Source: Peribolospora baueri
Taxonomy: Eukaryota > Basidiomycota > Peribolosporomycetes > Peribolosporales > Peribolosporaceae
Reading direction: 5' to 3'
Assembly: GCA_029717555.1 (NCBI GenBank)
Contig: JAMDHS010000002.1
Span: 310,001 to 374,000, forward strand
DNA: 64,000 nucleotides
Shown: positions 1 to 11,900 of the stretch, piece by piece
Numbering within the stretch: the first letter of the stretch is position 1
Layout: the number at the start of each line of letters is the position of its first letter
Made by a program: the position numbers and the translations under genes
The notes under the pieces: model-generated
Seen by the model: the letters and a program-made list of their open reading frames with translations, nothing else
What the model was told of the DNA's origin: nothing
The model's database searches: none

Positions 1-49
1 GTAAAACCCGACCGACCCACGTCGGCAACCCCGCCCTCACAGAGATGAG

Positions 50-125
50 ATAGAAAGACAGACAAAAAGGGCAAACCAGGCAGACAGGCAGACAGGTAGA
101 CAAACAGAGAGACAGACAGATAGAG
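50..125. repeat. GACA-type low-complexity tract
   Basis: Degenerate tandem of gaca/caga units at the left edge, downstream of the minus-strand gene at 156-1690. It looks like a simple-sequence expansion in a 3' flank, with no coding signal. Confidence 0.6.
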
Positions 126-155
126 CAGTGCGGAAAGAGCGAGCGAGAAGCAGGT

Positions 156-1690
156 TCAGTAGAACCCATGCCTAGCGTACCCTCTCCCTCCGCCGCCCTG
201 CCCTCCACCAATCAGAGGCATCCTCGGACCGGCACCGGCGGGCGACATCAATGGGCCATTAGGTCCCCACCCTTCGAGAGGAGGAGCGGGAGAAGCAGCC
301 GACGCCGCGGGCTGGCCGCCTCCCCTGGCCAGTTCGTACGTCGTGCCCTCGGCGGTGCCAAAGGCGTTTTGCCGTGCTGGACGGGGTGCGTAAACGGGCG
401 AGCTGCCGCCGCCGCCGCCGCCGCCACCATAGCCGCCCATGTCGGCTCCGTATCCACCACCACCGCCGCCGTTGGCAGCGTACGAATACGGCGGCTGATG
501 GTGCATCGGCGGATGTCCGGTCTGCACACTGCTCGAGCCGCCGTAGGCCATGTCTCGTGGAGACGAGGCGTCGAGAGGGGAAAGCGAAGGGTCGGCGGCG
601 CGGACGGTGCCGCGGCGGGAGGTGCCGACGGGCGCGTTGGGTGTGCCGTACAGGCTTCGGCGCTTGGACATGGTCGAGGCGGAGTTGGGGTGGTTGTGGT
701 TGTGGGGCGGGTGGGGGACGAGCGTGGTGGTGCTGTTGGCGGCCAAGGTGGCCGTGCTCGCCCCGTTGAGGGACGTCGTGCTTTCGCCGGTGCTCGACGG
801 ACCAGGGCGCATGTCTCCGCCGTCGTGGCCGCCAGGAGAGTGATGAGGCCGGTGGGGATATACGTTTGCGTATCCGTTAGGGGGGTATTGAGAAGAGCTG
901 GCGCCGGCGCGCCTGTCGGGCGGCGAGGATGAAGAGTAGTCATGAGGGCCCAAGAGCTGCCTCTTGCTGCCCATGGCGGGGGAGGCGGGAGGAGTAGCTT
1001 GCTGAAATGGCACCCAAGCGGCTGTGGCGGAGCCGTCGACGCCCCGAGGGGGCGGCGGCCTGAGCTTATTGTCGAGACGGTCCATGGGGAGCGCTTCGGT
1101 GCTCGGAAAGGGGCTTCCCGTGCCGCCGACGCGTTGGGCGGGGTATGATGGCTGATGCCTGCGCGAGGGCGCGGCGCCTGGCTTGGGCAAGGAGCGGTTG
1201 GAGAAGAGGATGCTGCAGAGGATAAGAACGATGAGGATGGCTATGATAACGATGAGGACCATGTCGAAGGTGAAGAAGTACGAGGTGGAGAAGGAAGTGG
1301 CGCTGAAGGCGAAAGAAGGTTGGGAGGGGGGCAAAGGGGCGGGCAGACGTCAGCGGCAATGTGAGAGCGCGAGACAGCCCCATCTGGCCTGGCCACTCAC
1401 ATGCTGCCGGGGCCGATGGACGGCCTGGCGGACGCACTTGCGCTATGCTTCTTGGTGTGGGACGAGGTGGTTTGGGAGGATGCGCGAGCGACCAGAGTCC
1501 GTGTGGCCTCGTGGGAGGCGTCGGTGAGCATCCTGACGACGGCGGCGCGCGTTGTGGAGGAAGGCGCCGTGGCGGTGGCCGACGTGGAAGGAGAGAAGGC
1601 GGCGAGGGAAGCAGGCATGGGCGGGGCGTGCTGGCCATAAGGGAAACTTGGTGGGCGACGGACGGTGTGAAAGGCGGCTGGGGCATTCAT
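156..1690 (-). CDS. Single-pass membrane protein with Gly/Pro/Ser-rich cytoplasmic-type tail, unknown function
   Basis: Two exons (1401-1690 and 156-1302) joined by a 98-base intron with a GTGAGT donor and a pyrimidine-rich TTCAG acceptor. The phases match and give 478 residues from ATG 1690. The first 100 residues are Ser/Thr/Pro-rich. One strongly hydrophobic segment at about residues 107-130 (MVLIVIIAILIVLILCSILF) is followed by a positively charged stop-transfer stretch. The remaining 340 residues are low complexity, with Gly runs near residue 400. There is no N-terminal signal peptide, so topology is uncertain; the layout resembles fungal type I or III sensors or adaptors. A short TTYELARGG near the C-terminus vaguely recalls the PPTYEMAALG tail of the gene at 5843, but I do not claim homology. 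No enzyme motif seen. Confidence 0.75.
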
Positions 1691-3577
1691 GATTACGGAG
1701 ACGTGGCGGTCAAGGAGCGTGGGTGAAGGGAATGTCGGTCGCGCAGCGACAGCGAAAGCAGGCAAGGGTCCCGGTGGAGTGGACGAGGCAAAAGGAGTGG
1801 GAGCGAAGAAGGAGCGGAAAGCAGGCGGAGGCGAGGGACGGGCCAAGCTGGCTAGGATATCTTTTGGAAGGGGGAGGGGTGACGGTGACGGTGGTGCGAG
1901 GAGCGGGGTGCTGATCAGCACACGCGCACGGCCTGGCTGGCTGTCGGCGTTGGCGTTGGCGACGGTGTCAGCGTCGGTGTATGGGAGCTTAGTGAGGGAG
2001 GGATGGAGGAAGAAAGATAGACGATGAGAGTCGATGACGACGACGACGACGACGACGAGCGGCTGTTGGCGCGACGGGAAGACCGCGCGCAGCACGCAGC
2101 GCCCAAGGCGACTGAATCGAGTCGGCGACTTGACGTCGACTTTGGACCGTCTAACTAATTCCTTTAATATTAACGGCGGCCCTCGCTTCCACCTCCATTC
2201 CATTCCATTCCAGCCAGCCAGCCAGCCACGACGCGCCACGTTCCGAGAGGGGGCAGGGCAGGGCAAAGAGGGGGAGTGGGAGGAGGCAACAAACAGGAAA
2301 CGGGGGGACGAGAATCAAAGCAGAATGAGTGCTGGCTACGTTCTGCCTCGCTCGACGCTCCCGTTGCAAGATGGAGAAGAGAAGCAGGTACAGTACTCGC
2401 TCCCCGACGCTAATCGTCACTGCCCACGATCATCTCGTCCTGGCATATCATAGGCTATGCGTTAAAACAAAGACGACGACGGGCAAGCGCGTGCCCCGGG
2501 CGGGAAGCGAGGGAGCGCCAAGGCCAAGGGAAAGGAAGGGAAGAGGGAGCAAGCAAGTCTTCTTCGCGTAGTCTCTGAGGTTCCTGCTTCCATTCTAGGT
2601 CTTTATGAACCCAGAAGGGAAGCGGACAAGGGAAGACGACGACGGACGGCGAGCCGGTGGGTAAATAACTCGAGAGGGTGCAGCGCAGCGTCTACGTGGA
2701 CGACCCGCTGCCGCCAACGTCTCCCTTCTCGTTTCCTGAGCAAGAAAGAGATCATATCATGTACAGAGAATGTCATGAGCGAGCTAGGTCCCAAGCTGGA
2801 TGGAAATCAGCATTGAATCCATATGCCTCCTTCGGGCAAAGGAGTTGCTTGGGACAAGGAGAGTGGCATGTTCCTTCATGCACCCCCATGGATGGGCCCC
2901 GGGTGGTCATCTATCTCCCCTTCCATCTACCCTCCTGTCCAGAGATAGAGACACGCACGCACGTACTTGAAAAACGATCGTCGCTGCCGTCGAGGGAAGC
3001 AAAACGCAAAACGCTATCCCGGTCTTCGCTTGGCGCCTCGGGGAGGACAGGAGAGGACGATCGAGACACCACCCCCAACCAACGCCGACGATCCTTTTCT
3101 TTCTATCTTGCCTTTTTCACCCCTTGTCTCCTCTCGTCTCCTCCCTCTCCACTCCCCTCCGCTCCCTTCTCCGCCGTGCCGTCGGTCGTCGTCGTCGTCG
3201 TCCATCGCTCCTGCTGGCCGCCCATCCTCCCCTCCCCGTCCCGCGATCGAATTTGGAAATCGACCCGCCCCGCGGTCGGCGGACAACCAGCGACGATCGT
3301 CGGCCTCGCGTTCCTCGTCCCAGACCTTGACCCTGACTGACTTGCAACCAACGCCATCCGACTCGGACTCGGACTCGGACTCGGACTCATCGCCTCCCTG
3401 CTACCACCACTCCTTCGCTATCACCATCCCGCGACACCTCCCCGCCCCCCACCTTCTCTTCGTCCGCCTTCACTCTTTACCAACACCCCCGCGCGCGGAC
3501 GCCGTAGCTGTCTGTTCAAGCCCAGCAGACCAAAAGCCCAAGCCCAAGCCCAAGGGAGGCCCACGCACGCACGCGCC
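1691..3577. promoter_or_regulatory. Long divergent intergenic region
   Basis: Upstream of both the minus-strand gene at 156-1690 and the plus-strand gene at 3578. It contains a (GAC)n run near 2035-2056, a (CCAG) run near 2212-2226, CT-rich stretches near 3100-3240 and an (ACTCGG)n repeat at about 3360-3388. These are typical of promoter and 5' UTR sequence. Reading frames through it are compositional and none has a recognisable protein. Confidence 0.5.
3360..3388 (+). repeat. Hexanucleotide tandem (ACTCGG)n
   Basis: About five copies of a six-base unit in the presumed 5' flank of the gene starting at 3578. Confidence 0.7.
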
Positions 3578-4367
3578 ATGACCGTCTCGTCCGTCCGATT
3601 CCGAGGCACACCCCCCGTCGTCGTCCGGCTGGCCGGACGGGCGTTGGACGAGCTTTTGGTGCCGAGGGACACGGACACGAAGGAGGCCGATAAGTGAGTC
3701 CCCTCGTTTTGCCATGCCGTCTCGTTTCGCCATCGTCTTAGACAGTACACGCGCTTTCGCATGTCGGACGGCTGACCTAACGGACCATCGCACTTTTCTT
3801 TGGCACGCACACACCTCGCAGTAAGAAAAGCCAAGCGGAGCACACCAAAAAGGTGACCATCATCGGCATCGTTGGTGAGTGAAAGCCCGCTTCCCATACC
3901 CTGCCCCGCCCACTCCTGACCTCCTTCCTCCCATTTCAACGTCGTTCCCTCTCTCCAACGCCCCACCAGTCGGCTGCATCGCCGCCGCCCTCATCCTCCT
4001 CGCCCTCTTCCTCTACTTCCAACGCCGTCGAGGCGAGCGTCAAGCCCGTCGACGCAGGCTCGCCGCCGGCTTTGCCACGGCCCAAGAGGAGCTCGCGTAC
4101 CAGCAGGCCAGGGAGGAGGCCGAGGGCGATGCCGAGCTGCCTTGGTTGCGCGCCAACAGGAGTCGCAGCGTCGCCGCTTTCCCGTCTGCTTCGGACAGCG
4201 GGTTCGTCGGCAACGGAGGAGACCATCCTGGCACCGGTACTGGTCCCCGTGCGCCGACCATTAGATCGGACTGGGAGAGCGGCAGGCAGGCATGGAACGA
4301 GGAGGGTAGGCCGCCGCCGGACTATCGCTCCGCCGCTCTTGGAAGGCCTGCACCCGGCCCGATCTAG
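3578..4367 (+). CDS. Small single-pass membrane protein with C-terminal PPxY motif (paralog A)
   Basis: Three exons (3578-3693, 3822-3874, 3970-4367), all GTGAGT/CAG borders with consistent phases, 188 residues. A short N-terminal segment is followed by a hydrophobic helix at about residues 50-73, a QRRR stop-transfer cluster and a soluble tail. The tail holds an acidic stretch ending in LPWLRANRS, then ESGRQAWNEEG, then PPPDY at 171-175 and AALGRP. PPDY fits the PPxY consensus bound by WW domains of Rsp5/Nedd4 ubiquitin ligases (known for such motifs; not shown for this protein). The same blocks occur in the same order in the tail-to-tail neighbour at 5843-6459. A role as a membrane-bound Rsp5 adaptor, like yeast Rcr1 or Bsd2, is inference only. 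Confidence 0.8.
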
Positions 4368-5842
4368 CCTAGCCTAGTCTTCTTAAGACGGGCTCCTTTC
4401 CGGCGTGTGCAAAAGCTTCGGCGTACGACTTCGCCGCGCCCGTGCACCTGATGCTATATGCCTGCCGCCGGTGGTGACGCCGCTCTTCCATCCCTCACCA
4501 TATCCTCCATTCGTTCCTCAGGACTCATCCGGCTTGTCACCGTCACCGTCACCGTCGCCGTCGCCGTCAAACTTTGCTTTCCTTCCCTCGCCTTCCACTC
4601 TCATTTCCCAACACCGGACCTTGGCTTCTTCCTTCCTTCCTTCCTCCTTCTCGCTTTCGCTTCGCTGGGCAGGCAGTGCCGCTCGATCGACGCTTGACCA
4701 TCACCCCCACCGACTACCAACCACCGACCACTTACACTTACTTGTACCACGTGCATCTTGTACCCTTACCCACTCCGCTCCGCTCCCTTGCCGTCTCAAT
4801 TCTCAATCTCACTCTGACTCTGGTCCTGTTTCCCTGTCACTGTCGCCGGATTCCAAGCGACGGTATCAGGGCAAATGCATCGCGCCCAGTAGAGGGCAGA
4901 GACGAGAGAAGAGGAGCGAAAAGGGGCGCCATAGAGGCTGCTGCGGAGGGAGGGAGAACTGCTGACGGAGGAGGTGGCCGCGGGTCGGTCATGGCGAGCG
5001 GAGCGGGTCGCAACGCAAGGGATCGTCATTTCGAGCACACTACACTGTTGCACCAGTTGCGTTGCGTTGCGTTGCGTTGCCGGTTTGCGGTTCGGTGCGA
5101 AATCCGTATTCCGTATGCTGGCATGCGGGCATACAGGCACTTCTTTCCTTCGTCCGGTCAGTTACGTCTCCTAATATCTTTACCGGTAACGGATGTAAGG
5201 GGTGGACGTGTACGTGTACGTTCGTTTACACAAGCGCGGGCTAGGGCGGTGGTTGTCCTTTTTTTTTTTTCGGGCTGCGCGGACGATGGTGATGGCGGGG
5301 GCGAAGGGCGTGATGGTGATGGTGGTGGAGGACGAGGGCGCGACTGCGAGGGAGGGGGACGAGAAGGGGGGAGGTGATCCCGTGTGCGTGTGGGCGATGG
5401 CGGGGCGAAACCCAAATCGAGTCTTCCTTCCTTGTAGGACCGCTCGTTCGGCACTGCCGACGGCGAGAACGGCGAAAGCGCGCTTTCGAGCTAACATTTA
5501 TCATACCGGCATATATGTAGATGGATGGCACGGAGTAGATAAAAGAGCAGAGAAGAGCGCGTCCGGTTAGGAACTACAGTACAGCGGCCACTCGGGCAGA
5601 GAGCATATTCGGCGGACGAAGCGGCGGCGAGGTCAGAACCCCAACTCGGGCCGGCTCCCAAGTCGCCGCCGCTGCTGCCATGGGTGGGAAGCGTCAGCGC
5701 GTCGGCCAGCTCGCTCGTCCTCCTCCGATGGTGGAGGCTGTCGCGCTTGGCCGCCGCGGAGGGGAGGGCGCCGTCCAAAGTCGAAGAACGGAAGGAGAGG
5801 AGGGAGAAGGAGGAGAAGAGAGAATCTCTCGGGGAGGAGAGC
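4368..5842. other. Intergenic stretch between two convergent paralogs
   Basis: No supported gene. Holds CT-rich sequence, CGTCAC/CGTCGC hexamer runs near 4536-4568, a GCGTT pentamer tandem at about 5057-5080, a T10 run near 5259 and a region of GGTGATGG-like repeats near 5285-5330. Open frames here have simple-sequence composition and no family signature. Confidence 0.5.
5057..5080 (+). repeat. Pentanucleotide tandem (GCGTT)n
   Basis: Four to five copies of a five-base unit in the intergenic region. Confidence 0.7.
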
Positions 5843-6459
5843 TCATAGGCACGGGGAAAGGTGGAGTAGGGCGGGCTGGCCGTGTCCGTCGCGCTGTGAC
5901 GGGAATGGGACCGCGGTGGGGAGCAATGCGAAGGTGAGTGAGATAGCTGGGTCGGCGGGCAAAAAGGGAGGCGGCCGGTCGTCGTCGTCGTCGAGCGACA
6001 ATCGGTCCCAGGAAGGCCAGCGCGGCGTGCTCTCGTCACCGTGAAGCGACGGACTGGCAGAGAAGAGGACGACAGGCCTGCCGAGGGCGGCCATCTCGTA
6101 CGTCGGCGGAGGTACGCCTCGGTCGTTGAACGCCTCCCGGCCGCTCTCGGCATCCGAACAGACGCTCGTCCTGCGCACCCGTCCGCCTCGCTCGGGACGG
6201 TCGACGAGCGAGCGAAGCATGTCGTCCATGGTTTCCACGTTTCCAGAACGGTTGGGCCGGAGCCAGGGCAAGTCCTCGTCGCCCATCTCGTCGTCCCAGT
6301 GACAATGTCCGTCGCCTCCGGAGGCTGCTGCCAGCTTGGCCTTGCGCTCTTCTGACCGGCGCTGGGAATAGAGGGCCACGACGACGACGAGGGCGGCGAA
6401 GATGACGCCAACGACGATGGCGAGGATCATGACGTAGCGATGGCTCGGAGGACCGCGGT
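5843..6459 (-). CDS. Small single-pass membrane protein with PPxY motif (paralog B), 5' exon unresolved
   Basis: The main exon reads from a likely acceptor near 6459-6461 through ATG 6430 to the stop at 5843. From ATG 6430 it encodes 195 residues. The hydrophobic helix begins at that Met (ILAIVVGVIFAALVVVVALY), followed by QRRSEERKAK, DEDLPWLRPNRS, DAESGREAFNDRG, PPPTYE (PPTY at 108-111) and MAALGRP. These blocks align collinearly with the plus-strand neighbour at 3578-4367. The frame stays open upstream of the Met to a pyrimidine-rich CAG, and the paralog has residues before its helix, so one or more short upstream exons probably exist. I could not choose a phase-compatible one without overlapping the 3' end of NSE1. 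Unlike paralog A, the helix is not split by an intron. The last 75 residues have no counterpart in A. Confidence 0.7.
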
Positions 6460-6697
6460 CTCTGACGCGATTGAGGGCGGCCGAGAAAAAAAAAAGACGA
6501 GGAAGAATGGCGAGAGTGGAGGCAAAGTTAGCCAGACCGGTCGCGGGATCGACGCAGAGCTCGGGTCAACCAGCTGGACAGCTGATCCATCGTCAGCATG
6601 GCCCTGCCAACGGCGGCTCCACATCCCCTCTACGCAACCTCCCTCCTCTCTCCATTCGATCGACAAAGAGGTAAAAACTCACGCGTCCTTACCCAAT

Positions 6698-8158
6698 TCA
6701 TGGACGCCGTCCCTTGCGGCCAATGATGTCGGCTGTGACAGCGGAAGCGGCATCCACATCCGCCGCCTCCTCCTCCTCGCTACCACTCGTCCGATCCCCA
6801 GCAGCGCCTCCATGCGCAGACCCTCTCCTCCCCTCCGCCCCCCGCCCGCGCGCGTCTCCATCGGTAAACTCTGCCTCCTCGCCGACGAGCCATCCCTCCT
6901 TCCACTCCGCCCTGCACGACGGGCACGTTCCGTGCGTTGACAAGTAGCGCGAGGCGCAATGGTCGTGTAGTCGGCAGGAGCATCGAGGTGTCTTGCAGGC
7001 GACGCCCTGGGGGCAGGTACGTTGGGGTGCGAAGGAACAAGGTGCAAACAACCACGTCAGACGGTCGTCCAATCCTGTCATCGTCGCTGCCATCCGATGC
7101 CACGCCGCCGGGACGCACCTTGGTCAAGATGTCCATGCAGAGCGTGCACTCGAGCACGTTGTCCTCGTATTCGCTCTTGAGGTACGATTGGAGCTCGAGG
7201 ATGGCGCGGGAGGACAGCGAGTAGAAGCCTCGGCTGGTGGGACGGAGGAGAGGAGCGCGTCAGGGATTCGCGAACCGGGAAGCAGAGGGTCAAAGGGCGT
7301 ATGGAGGCTATCACTCCACTCACCGGCTCTTGATCAACCACCTCCTCCTGACCAAGCTGGTGAGAAGCGCCTCGGCGGAGGCCTTGGTCATCGGCGGGGT
7401 GAGACGGGAGGACTGGCTGAGGATGGAGATAGCGGAAGCAGAGAAGGCTTCGTTTGGGGCGGTCATGATGAGCTCGATCTAATGAGGTGGGACGAGGAAA
7501 CGAATAGGATACGAGTTCAGTCGTCCATGGGCAGGTGCACGACCGTGTATGAGGTGAAGAGAAGAGAGACGTACGATCTTCTTCACCATGGCGAGCTCTT
7601 GCGGGGAGTATTCCGAGGCCACTTGGGCGATCTCGTCGCCTTTTGTGTTTACCTGTCGGAGTTCGAGCGGACGACGTGGGAAGTGGGGAAGGGCAGATGA
7701 GAAGGGTGAGAGACTCGCTGAATTCAGTTCGTTCGTTCATCGTCGCCCCACACGCGGTGACGAAAACCTAACTCAAGTGCGCCGCGCCTCCGGCACACTC
7801 ACGAGAGCGAGAACGGGAAAACCATGAACCTGGTCTACGAAACGACGGATCTCGAAGCCGAGAGGAGAGATGGAGCGGTTGACGGTGTCGAGGAAGGAAG
7901 GGAAGGCGGTCGGTGTGTAGGGCGCTGCGTCGGAGGGATTCGGGGAAGAGGGGGGAGAAGACGGCGGCTCGTTGGTGTTCGTCTTCGTGACCCCATCCAT
8001 CCATCGATCCCATGGCCTCGGCTGGGCGCCGGTCGGGAGGGCTCACCGTCACAGAGCTTGCAAGCCCTCTCGTGCAGCGCTTTGGCGTGCTTCTCGGCGA
8101 GAGAGCGATGCGTGAAGACGGCTTGGAGCCAGAGCTTGCGGGCCGTGCTTTCGCTCAT
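6698..8158 (-). CDS. NSE1: Nse1, RING-like subunit of the SMC5/6 complex
   Basis: Six exons (8047-8158, 7803-7924, 7575-7652, 7324-7478, 7119-7233, 6698-7006) close in frame to 296 residues. The N-terminal part shows the winged-helix signature of Nse1: SPLGFEIRRFVDQ, then VNTKGDEIAQVASEYSP, a helix running to SAEALLTSLVRRRWL, then a serine-rich strand. A Cys/His cluster spans residues 185-225 (ECTLCMDIL, CRLHDHCASRYL, CPSCRAEW), the C-terminal RING-like domain typical of Nse1. Known role: with Nse3 and Nse4 it forms the ubiquitin-ligase subcomplex of SMC5/6 in DNA repair. The acidic, Gly/Ala-rich tail of about 65 residues after the RING is longer than usual. Divergent from the kinase gene at 8926. 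Confidence 0.92.
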
Positions 8159-8925
8159 CCTATCCGATCCGGTCCTAATAAGATGAAGGGGAGGATCGTA
8201 TGGGAGGAGCGGGGATCGAGGACGCGGGTGCGCGTTGATGAAGGTGCGCGCTGATCAAGTGTACACGAGTATGCGATTATGCGAGTACGCGGGTACAGGC
8301 GTCGTCGTATAGCAGGCGCACCTGGATGCGACCGCGGAGGAGAACGCCGACTGCGGCTGCTGCGGCTGGTCGCAGGAGACGTAAGGCGTTGTATGCTGTA
8401 TGTTGTATGTTGTACGTACATGGGGCGACTAATGAGTGTTAGGTACGGTATACGGACACGCGCGCACGTACACGCAGGTCTTGGCCTGGCCAGTGAGAGA
8501 GAGCGTGGAGGCGGCGGCGCTGGTCTGGATGCCTTCAGTCTCTCCGTCACGCTTCCATCCATCTCGTCGTCCATCCATCACCCGCTTAGCGGACGACCAC
8601 CACGACGACCACGCCGACCGCATCCACATCCACTTCTTTCAATTCCTCCACTTCCCCTTTCGCTTTTCTTCTCTCTGCTCCCCCTCGTCCGTCGTTGCCG
8701 CTCGCTCGCTCCCCCTCGCGGCTGGCCTCGCAGTGCGACCCGTCGGCAAGAAAACCAGGCCAAGGCCCCCCCGCGCGTTTCCCACCGGCGTCACCACCCC
8801 TCGAGATCGCCAGTCACGACAACGTGGTGGAGCAAGAAGACCAAAAGCCCCCGGCGTCCGCGTCGACGACGAGCGTAGCGCACGCGAGGGGCGGCCGTCG
8901 GCGCATCATCCCCTAGCCGAGGAGG
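8159..8925. promoter_or_regulatory. Shared upstream region of NSE1 and the DYRK kinase
   Basis: Head-to-head spacer of 767 bases. It is CT-rich toward the kinase start (8600-8800), as expected for a long 5' leader. No canonical TATA box seen. A TGTATGTTGTATGTTGTACGT run lies near 8397-8419. Confidence 0.45.
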
Positions 8926-11900
8926 ATGCAACCTGTCGACGAGGGGCCGGAGCGCCGCCAACACCACCACCGACGGCTCAGCTCACGCAAGGAGAACCCC
9001 CAAGGTCGGCCTCCGCTCGACGAGCCGCCACAGCCGTCGTCGTCGTCGTCGTCGCTGCCCACGTCGGCCGCGGAACGTCGCCGCGACGCAGACCACCACC
9101 ACCAACGCCAAGATCAACAGCAGGGGCAGGAGCAAGACCAAGACTTAGGTCGAGAGCAACCATCGCATCGTCACCTCGGCCTCCGTACTCGCTCAAAGCC
9201 CGAGAACCCCGTCACACCCAACACCTCCACCTCCGACCTCTCCTCCGTCGCCTTCGAGAACTCCCCCCCCCCTCCTAAGCGCGCCTCTGTGGCCGTCTAC
9301 CACCAGCACCCCCGAGACATCGCCATCGCCGCCCGCGTCAGGTCCAACGGCGCCCTCTCTACCGTCGCCTCATCGGCATCCGGACCGCATGCCTCCGTCG
9401 TCGAGCCCTCTTCCCCCTCCGCCGGCTCGACGTCCACTCGTCATCCCAAGTCTCCATCTCTGCCTCCCATCGATCCAGACATTCACACACCCCTCTTCGA
9501 CGAGGCCCTCGACCCCTCCTTCACCTTCCCTCAATCTCCCGTCGATCCCAGCCCGCCCGCGTCCGCCTCCAGCCCGTCGGCCAGGTCCGGTCAGGCCAGA
9601 GCCTCGGTCGCCTTCGACGACACCGCCGCGGACGACAAGACCGTCCGCATGGTCGACCCCCAACCCCCCTCTCCCCAATCCCGACGACGTGCACCCTCGC
9701 TCCATATCTCCCTCCAGGCTCCCGTTCTGACGTCCCGCTTCTCCGCCTTCTCCTCCGTCAATCCCTCCCCCACCTCTGACCTCCCGCCTTCCTCCTCGTC
9801 TTCGAACAGCCAAGAGCGTGACGCGCTCGTCGCTTCCACCAGACCACCCCATCGCTCCACCCTTTCCGGCATGCGGGCCTCCGCCGCACGGGATGGAGAC
9901 GGCGCGTGCGCCGCGCGCTCCATCGCCGGTCTTGGCCTCGGCTTGCCCTCGTCCCTCTCCGCCCCCGCCGTGGCGCAGGTGTCTCTGGAGGAGCAAATGG
10001 CTCGAGGTCGAGAAGACGATGTCGATGCCACCGACGATGCGCCGAACAGGGAGGATGCGTCGCCAATATCCCCGTCCCGCGGAGTGTCTACAACGCCAGA
10101 CCCGCCCCCCTTTTCCTACGACCGCTCGCGTCAGATCGGGCTCGGACAGCTGGCGACGCCCCGTTGGCACTTTTCCATGTCTGACCATCCGTGGCCCGCA
10201 AGCGCTTCTAGGTCGGCAGCGCCACGGACGTCGGTGGACCAGCAGCCCTACTACGCGACGACCCACAGCGGGCCACCCTCCGCTTCGCTCGCCACCCTCG
10301 ATGGCGCGTCGTCCCGCCAGGCCGAGGCTTACAGGCATGGACGCTCCATCTCCTTCTCCGCCTCGCCCGCCCAACCCGTCGGCGGCGGCGCCGCCGGTCG
10401 CCCCCGCCAGGCGAGCGTGGCAGGTCCTGGCGCCATTGGAGCCATCGTCTCGGCGGGCGCAGACATGCCGCCCTTGCCCGTCTCCACCGGTATCGCGGCC
10501 TCGACCAGTCTGTCGGCCGTCTCTGCGCTCTCCTCTCTCGCCCGCGGATTCCACTCGTCTGATACCGGCTATGACCTCATGTCCGAACTGCACGAGTACG
10601 CCTCCGGCACGAGGGACCTCCTCTCCTCCCCCACCTACTCCATCCAGGCGCTTTCCGTGTCCGACTCAGAGTCCATGACCATTGAGCCAGAGAGCCATCC
10701 TCCTTCGGCAAAGACGGACACCTTCCCCGGTCACCAAAGCAACGGGGCAGGCGAGCGTGCCGCTGCTATCGCCGCGGAAGGAGTTCGGTCGGGTACCGGC
10801 AGCACGTTCCAGACGGCGGACGAAGGCAGCAGCAGCACCGCGACGCACGGCTTGCACTCCGCTTTTGGCGTCGGCGTCCCGCGAGCCACTGAGCCGGTCC
10901 ATCTCGCCGGCCTCGGCCTCGATACCTTGGACCACCGATCTCAGCCGCCTTCTTCGTATCGCGGCGATCCTTTCGGCCGTGGCGACGCCATCAGCAGGTC
11001 GTCGTCGAACATGTCTTCCAGGAGTGAGAGGACGAACTCGAGGAAGAGGTCGGGCGACGATTTCGCTGCCGCCGTCGCTGCTCCGGACCAGACTTCCACT
11101 TCTGCTACCGTAGCCCAGCAGCCGTCGCCGTCGCACGAGTCGTCCGTTTTCAGGACGAGCTTTGACCTTAGTGCGGCCATCGCTGAGCTCTCCAAGGGCG
11201 ACGGAAGCGGGAGCGAAGTCGGCTCGCCGAGCTTGGCGAAGCGCCGCCAACCTTCGCCTTCCAAGGTTAGCCGGCGTGCTTCGCTCGGGCACAGCAAACG
11301 CACGAGCATGTCTGGCCCGACGCGTCACAACACCGCGACCGGCCACGGCCGGTCACCGTCTTCGTCGTCCGTTTCCGCGTTCGCTTCCAAGACGGCCGGC
11401 GACCTGCTGAGCTCGAGGAGCGAGCCGCCCGACTCACCCGCCCGGAGCCCGCTTTCGCTTGACAAGTCGCCCAACGCTGCCGCCAATCGCCGCTCGCGTG
11501 CGCTGTACCCTACGCCGCCTCACACGGCCAGCGGCATGCCCGCTTCTACCACCACCGCCGGCGCCGGTCCGCAGTCGCAGTCTTCGCAGCGTCAAGCTTC
11601 TCGCTCGTCGGCCGCGTCCACCCACTCGTCCTCGCGTAGGCGTGTGTCTACCGCCAGCATAGGCGCATCCATCCTCCGAGGCTCGCTACCCTTCGGCGTT
11701 AGCGGCGAGTTCGAAGGCCTCTTTCTCGACGGCGCCGACATTTCTGGCGAGGGAGACGCGGCTGAAGCGTTGCGCAAGTTGGACGGTCTCGGTTCGAAGC
11801 CCAGCCCGAGGACCAGCAGGGACGGCTCTGGCGGTCGACCCGGAAGCAGCGGTAGGCCTGGAAGCAGCGCCGGAGCGTCTTCGAGGAAGCCTGGCAGCGC

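Noticed and set aside
4574-5377. 267-codon plus-strand frame between the PPxY paralogs
   Set aside because: It runs through simple repeats and CT-rich sequence, shifts composition several times, and has no recognisable protein.
9370-10593. Long minus-strand frame (407 codons) opposite the kinase head, with others at 11592-12314 and 13017-13973
   Set aside because: Shadows of the GC-rich, Ser/Pro-rich sense exon. Composition is Arg/Gly/Val-rich, with no domain and no promoter-like upstream sequence.
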